From positions 1-7,802 of the forward strand of contig CALISP010000076.1 in NCBI GenBank assembly GCA_938041705.1: 7,802 nt of DNA, written 5' to 3'. Below the pieces are notes generated by a model, which saw only the letters and a program-made list of their open reading frames with translations, ran no database searches and was not told the origin of the DNA. The stretch is from an uncultured Cocleimonas sp. (lineage in GTDB: Bacteria > Pseudomonadota > Gammaproteobacteria > Thiotrichales > Thiotrichaceae). The number at the start of each line of letters is the position of its first letter. Position 1 is the first letter of the stretch. Of this stretch, positions 6,149 through 7,802 are shown piece after piece. The translations under genes were made by a program, and so were the position numbers.

Positions 6149-7802
6149 ATGAAATTTATTATTAAAACAATCACCTTATTAATCGTGTTAAGTATTTTAG
6201 TGGGGGCACTATGGTTCGCACTAGGTCCCAAAGATCGTGAAAGTTTGTTTAATGAGTTTGTTCAGCCAATTACAGGTATGAGTTTCGATGAAACTATTGA
6301 TACCTTAAAAAATGAACTCTCCATGGATAAGCAAACTAAAACTAAGGGCAAAGTCGATACGATACAGGATGTTGCGGGAGATGACTTACTTACCCATGCG
6401 AAGCGTCACTCTGATCCTACTTATGTTTGCCCAATGCATCCACAAATATCTCAAGGCGAGGAAGGTAATTGTCCAATTTGTGGTATGAACCTAGTCATAA
6501 AAAAGATGGAGCAAGAAGAGGAACTGGTTACTGAGAAACAAACGATGACTATGGATGATGTCATGAGTGATGATCTGTTAACACATGCCAAACGCCATTC
6601 CGATCCTACATATGTATGCCCAATGCATCCTCAAATATCTCAAGGTGAAGAAGGAAACTGTCCTATTTGTGGTATGAATTTGGTTGAAAAAATAATGGAA
6701 GAGGAAGAATCGGAACAGACACCTGAAAAATCAATGATGGCAATAGATGATGTCATGAATGATGACCTATTAAAGCATGCCAAGCGCCATTCTGACCCCA
6801 CTTATGTTTGTCCAATGCATCCTCAAATATCTCAAGGTGAAGAAGGTAACTGTCCTATTTGTGGTATGAATTTAGTTAAAAAAGAAATGGAGATTGAAGA
6901 AGAGCCTGTTGCAGATAACGGTATGGCCTCTAAAGAAAAGAAAATTAAATATTGGGTAGCACCTATGGATGCTAACTTCCGTCGAGACGAACCAGGGAAA
7001 TCACCAATGGGCATGGACCTAGTCCCTGTTTATGAAGAAAAAGAAGATATGGTAAGCAACAAGAAGTCGAATAAGGGTTTACCAAGAATTCGCATCAACC
7101 CAAGTACTGCTCAAAACATGGGTGTGCGTATCGAAAAAGCGATGATTAAAGAACTTTCTCGCACTATAAATACGATTGGGTCTGTAAGCTATAACGAAGA
7201 TAAATTACATCATATTCATGCGAGAAGTAGTGGTTGGGTGGAGTCTTTGTATACACGGTCATTAGGTGATCCAGTTACTAAAGGCAAACCACTTTTAGAA
7301 TATTACTCGCCCGACATCGTTGCGGCCCAAAAAGATTTAATAGTATCTAAAAGAGCGGGATCTAATTTATCGCGTTCATCGAAAACACGCTTAAAAGATC
7401 TTAATGTATCAGATGAAATAATCGATGAAATTTTACGTACGGGTAAATCCATAAATAATGTGCCCATTGTATCTAATCATTCTGGCGTAGTAACGCGTAT
7501 TGGTATTAAAAATGGAATGTATATCACACCGGGTACAGAAATTTATACCATTGCTGATCTTTCGTCAGTATGGGTAATTGTAGATGTCTTTGAACATCAA
7601 CTGAGCTGGGTCAAAGTAGGTAATAAGGCATTAATAAACGTGCAAGGAGTACCAGGAAAAGACTGGGAAGGTGAGATAGATTATATCTATCCAGAGTTAA
7701 ACCCTAAAACTCGCACACTTAAAGTTCGTTTAAAAATAGATACGCCAGAACAACAACTTAAACCAAATATGTTTGCTGACGTAACATTACTTACTGAGTC
7801 AA
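6149..7802 (+). CDS. cusB: CusB-like RND efflux periplasmic adaptor with tandem metal-binding modules, 3' truncated
   Basis: The frame is open to the window end (551 codons seen), so the gene continues outside. Residues 4-24 are a membrane anchor or uncleaved signal. Three tandem heavy-metal-binding modules follow (34-residue cores at 83-116, 146-179, 210-243), each with CPMHP and CPICGM. A fourth, Cys-free version at 265-295 (YWVAPMD...GKSPMGMDLVPVY, with M273, M287, M289) matches the methionine copper site at the start of E. coli CusB. From about 311 the adaptor core begins: INPSTAQNMGV, a barrel-sandwich/lipoyl half around SGWVESLYTRSLGDPVTKG, a short helical region, the second half with NHSGVVTRIG and GTEIYTIADLSSVWV, then the beta-barrel. 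CusB links the inner-membrane RND pump CusA to an outer-membrane channel and passes Cu(I)/Ag(I) to the pump. The ribosome site is weak (GGG, 6138-6140). A cusA-like pump gene is expected downstream; an outer-membrane factor is not seen upstream. Copper/silver is favoured over Zn/Co/Cd. Confidence 0.92.
   Translation, partial: MKFIIKTITLLIVLSILVGALWFALGPKDRESLFNEFVQPITGMSFDETIDTLKNELSMDKQTKTKGKVDTIQDVAGDDLLTHAKRHSDPTYVCPMHPQISQGEEGNCPICGMNLVIKKMEQEEELVTEKQTMTMDDVMSDDLLTHAKRHSDPTYVCPMHPQISQGEEGNCPICGMNLVEKIMEEEESEQTPEKSMMAIDDVMNDDLLKHAKRHSDPTYVCPMHPQISQGEEGNCPICGMNLVKKEMEIEEEPVADNGMASKEKKIKYWVAPMDANFRRDEPGKSPMGMDLVPVYEEKEDMVSNKKSNKGLPRIRINPSTAQNMGVRIEKAMIKELSRTINTIGSVSYNEDKLHHIHARSSGWVESLYTRSLGDPVTKGKPLLEYYSPDIVAAQKDLIVSKRAGSNLSRSSKTRLKDLNVSDEIIDEILRTGKSINNVPIVSNHSGVVTRIGIKNGMYITPGTEIYTIADLSSVWVIVDVFEHQLSWVKVGNKALINVQGVPGKDWEGEIDYIYPELNPKTRTLKVRLKIDTPEQQLKPNMFADVTLLTES
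6380..6877 (+). repeat. Three tandem heavy-metal-binding modules coded within cusB
   Basis: Units start at 6380, 6569 and 6761, periods of 189 and 192 bp (63 and 64 codons). Each unit begins with an Asp-Asp-Leu-Leu segment and contains an invariant 34-residue core (6395-6496, 6584-6685, 6776-6877). The cores are identical in protein sequence; their DNA differs only at synonymous positions. Between cores lie Met/Glu-rich linkers of variable sequence. Each module has two CPM/CPI cysteines, a third Cys, and Met/His residues suited to soft metals. Confidence 0.95.
6941..7033 (+). other. Degenerate fourth metal-binding module = canonical CusB N-terminal Met site
   Basis: Codons 265-295 align with the three upstream modules (CPMHP to APMDA, CPICGMNLV to SPMGMDLVP) but have lost every Cys. 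M273, M287 and M289 have nearly the spacing of the three Met ligands that bind Cu(I)/Ag(I) in E. coli CusB. This is therefore probably the ancestral adaptor site, with the Cys-bearing modules added in front. Confidence 0.75.

Noticed and set aside
6832..7014. Reverse-strand open frame of 60 codons
   Set aside because: It is antisense to the metal-module region of cusB, and its composition mirrors the complementary codons. No independent evidence of coding.

Overview
The window looks like chromosomal DNA of a low-GC (A/T-rich by eye) free-living gammaproteobacterium, probably aquatic or marine. The clues are a C-terminal GlyGly-CTERM-like surface-sorting signal (a gammaproteobacterial rhombosortase/type II secretion trait), a thioredoxin-type PAPS reductase, and a CusB-type copper/silver efflux adaptor carrying CPMHP...CPICGM modules. 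No genus can be named from the sequence alone. I see no insertion sequence, integrase, tRNA, rRNA or CRISPR array.

Layout. (1) 1-366, plus strand: the 3' end of a short-chain dehydrogenase/reductase, followed by a probable terminator (408-434). (2) 608-4015, plus: a very large exported protein with a CotH-kinase-like domain, an Fn3-like domain, two copies of a CBM9/DOMON-like domain separated by a cadherin-like domain, and a C-terminal GlyGly-CTERM-like signal. (3) 4037-4068: a bidirectional terminator between convergent genes. (4) 4094-4738, minus: a CysH-family PAPS reductase with a shortened C-terminal part. (5) 4739-5088: a 350-bp divergent control region. (6) 5089 to the window end, plus: a metal-handling gene cluster. 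It encodes a small exported Met/Cys/Asp-rich protein, a monohaem cytochrome c with His/Met-rich ends, and a CusB-like RND adaptor (5' 551 codons only) whose N-terminus has three near-perfect tandem heavy-metal-binding modules plus a fourth degenerate one.

How it may work together. The last three genes look like one envelope module for copper or silver: periplasmic metal capture (small protein), a redox protein with metal-binding tails, and tripartite efflux (CusB here, with an RND pump expected just downstream). The most notable non-coding signal is an identical 17-mer, AAAAGTAGGGGGGTGTC. It occurs upstream of this cluster (4939-4955) and upstream of the CotH-like gene (483-499), about 110-135 bp before each start codon. 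Its G6 tract with A/T-rich flanks resembles operators of the CsoR/RcnR/FrmR family. This suggests that the surface CotH-like protein and the metal efflux cluster share a regulator; that link is inference, not proof.
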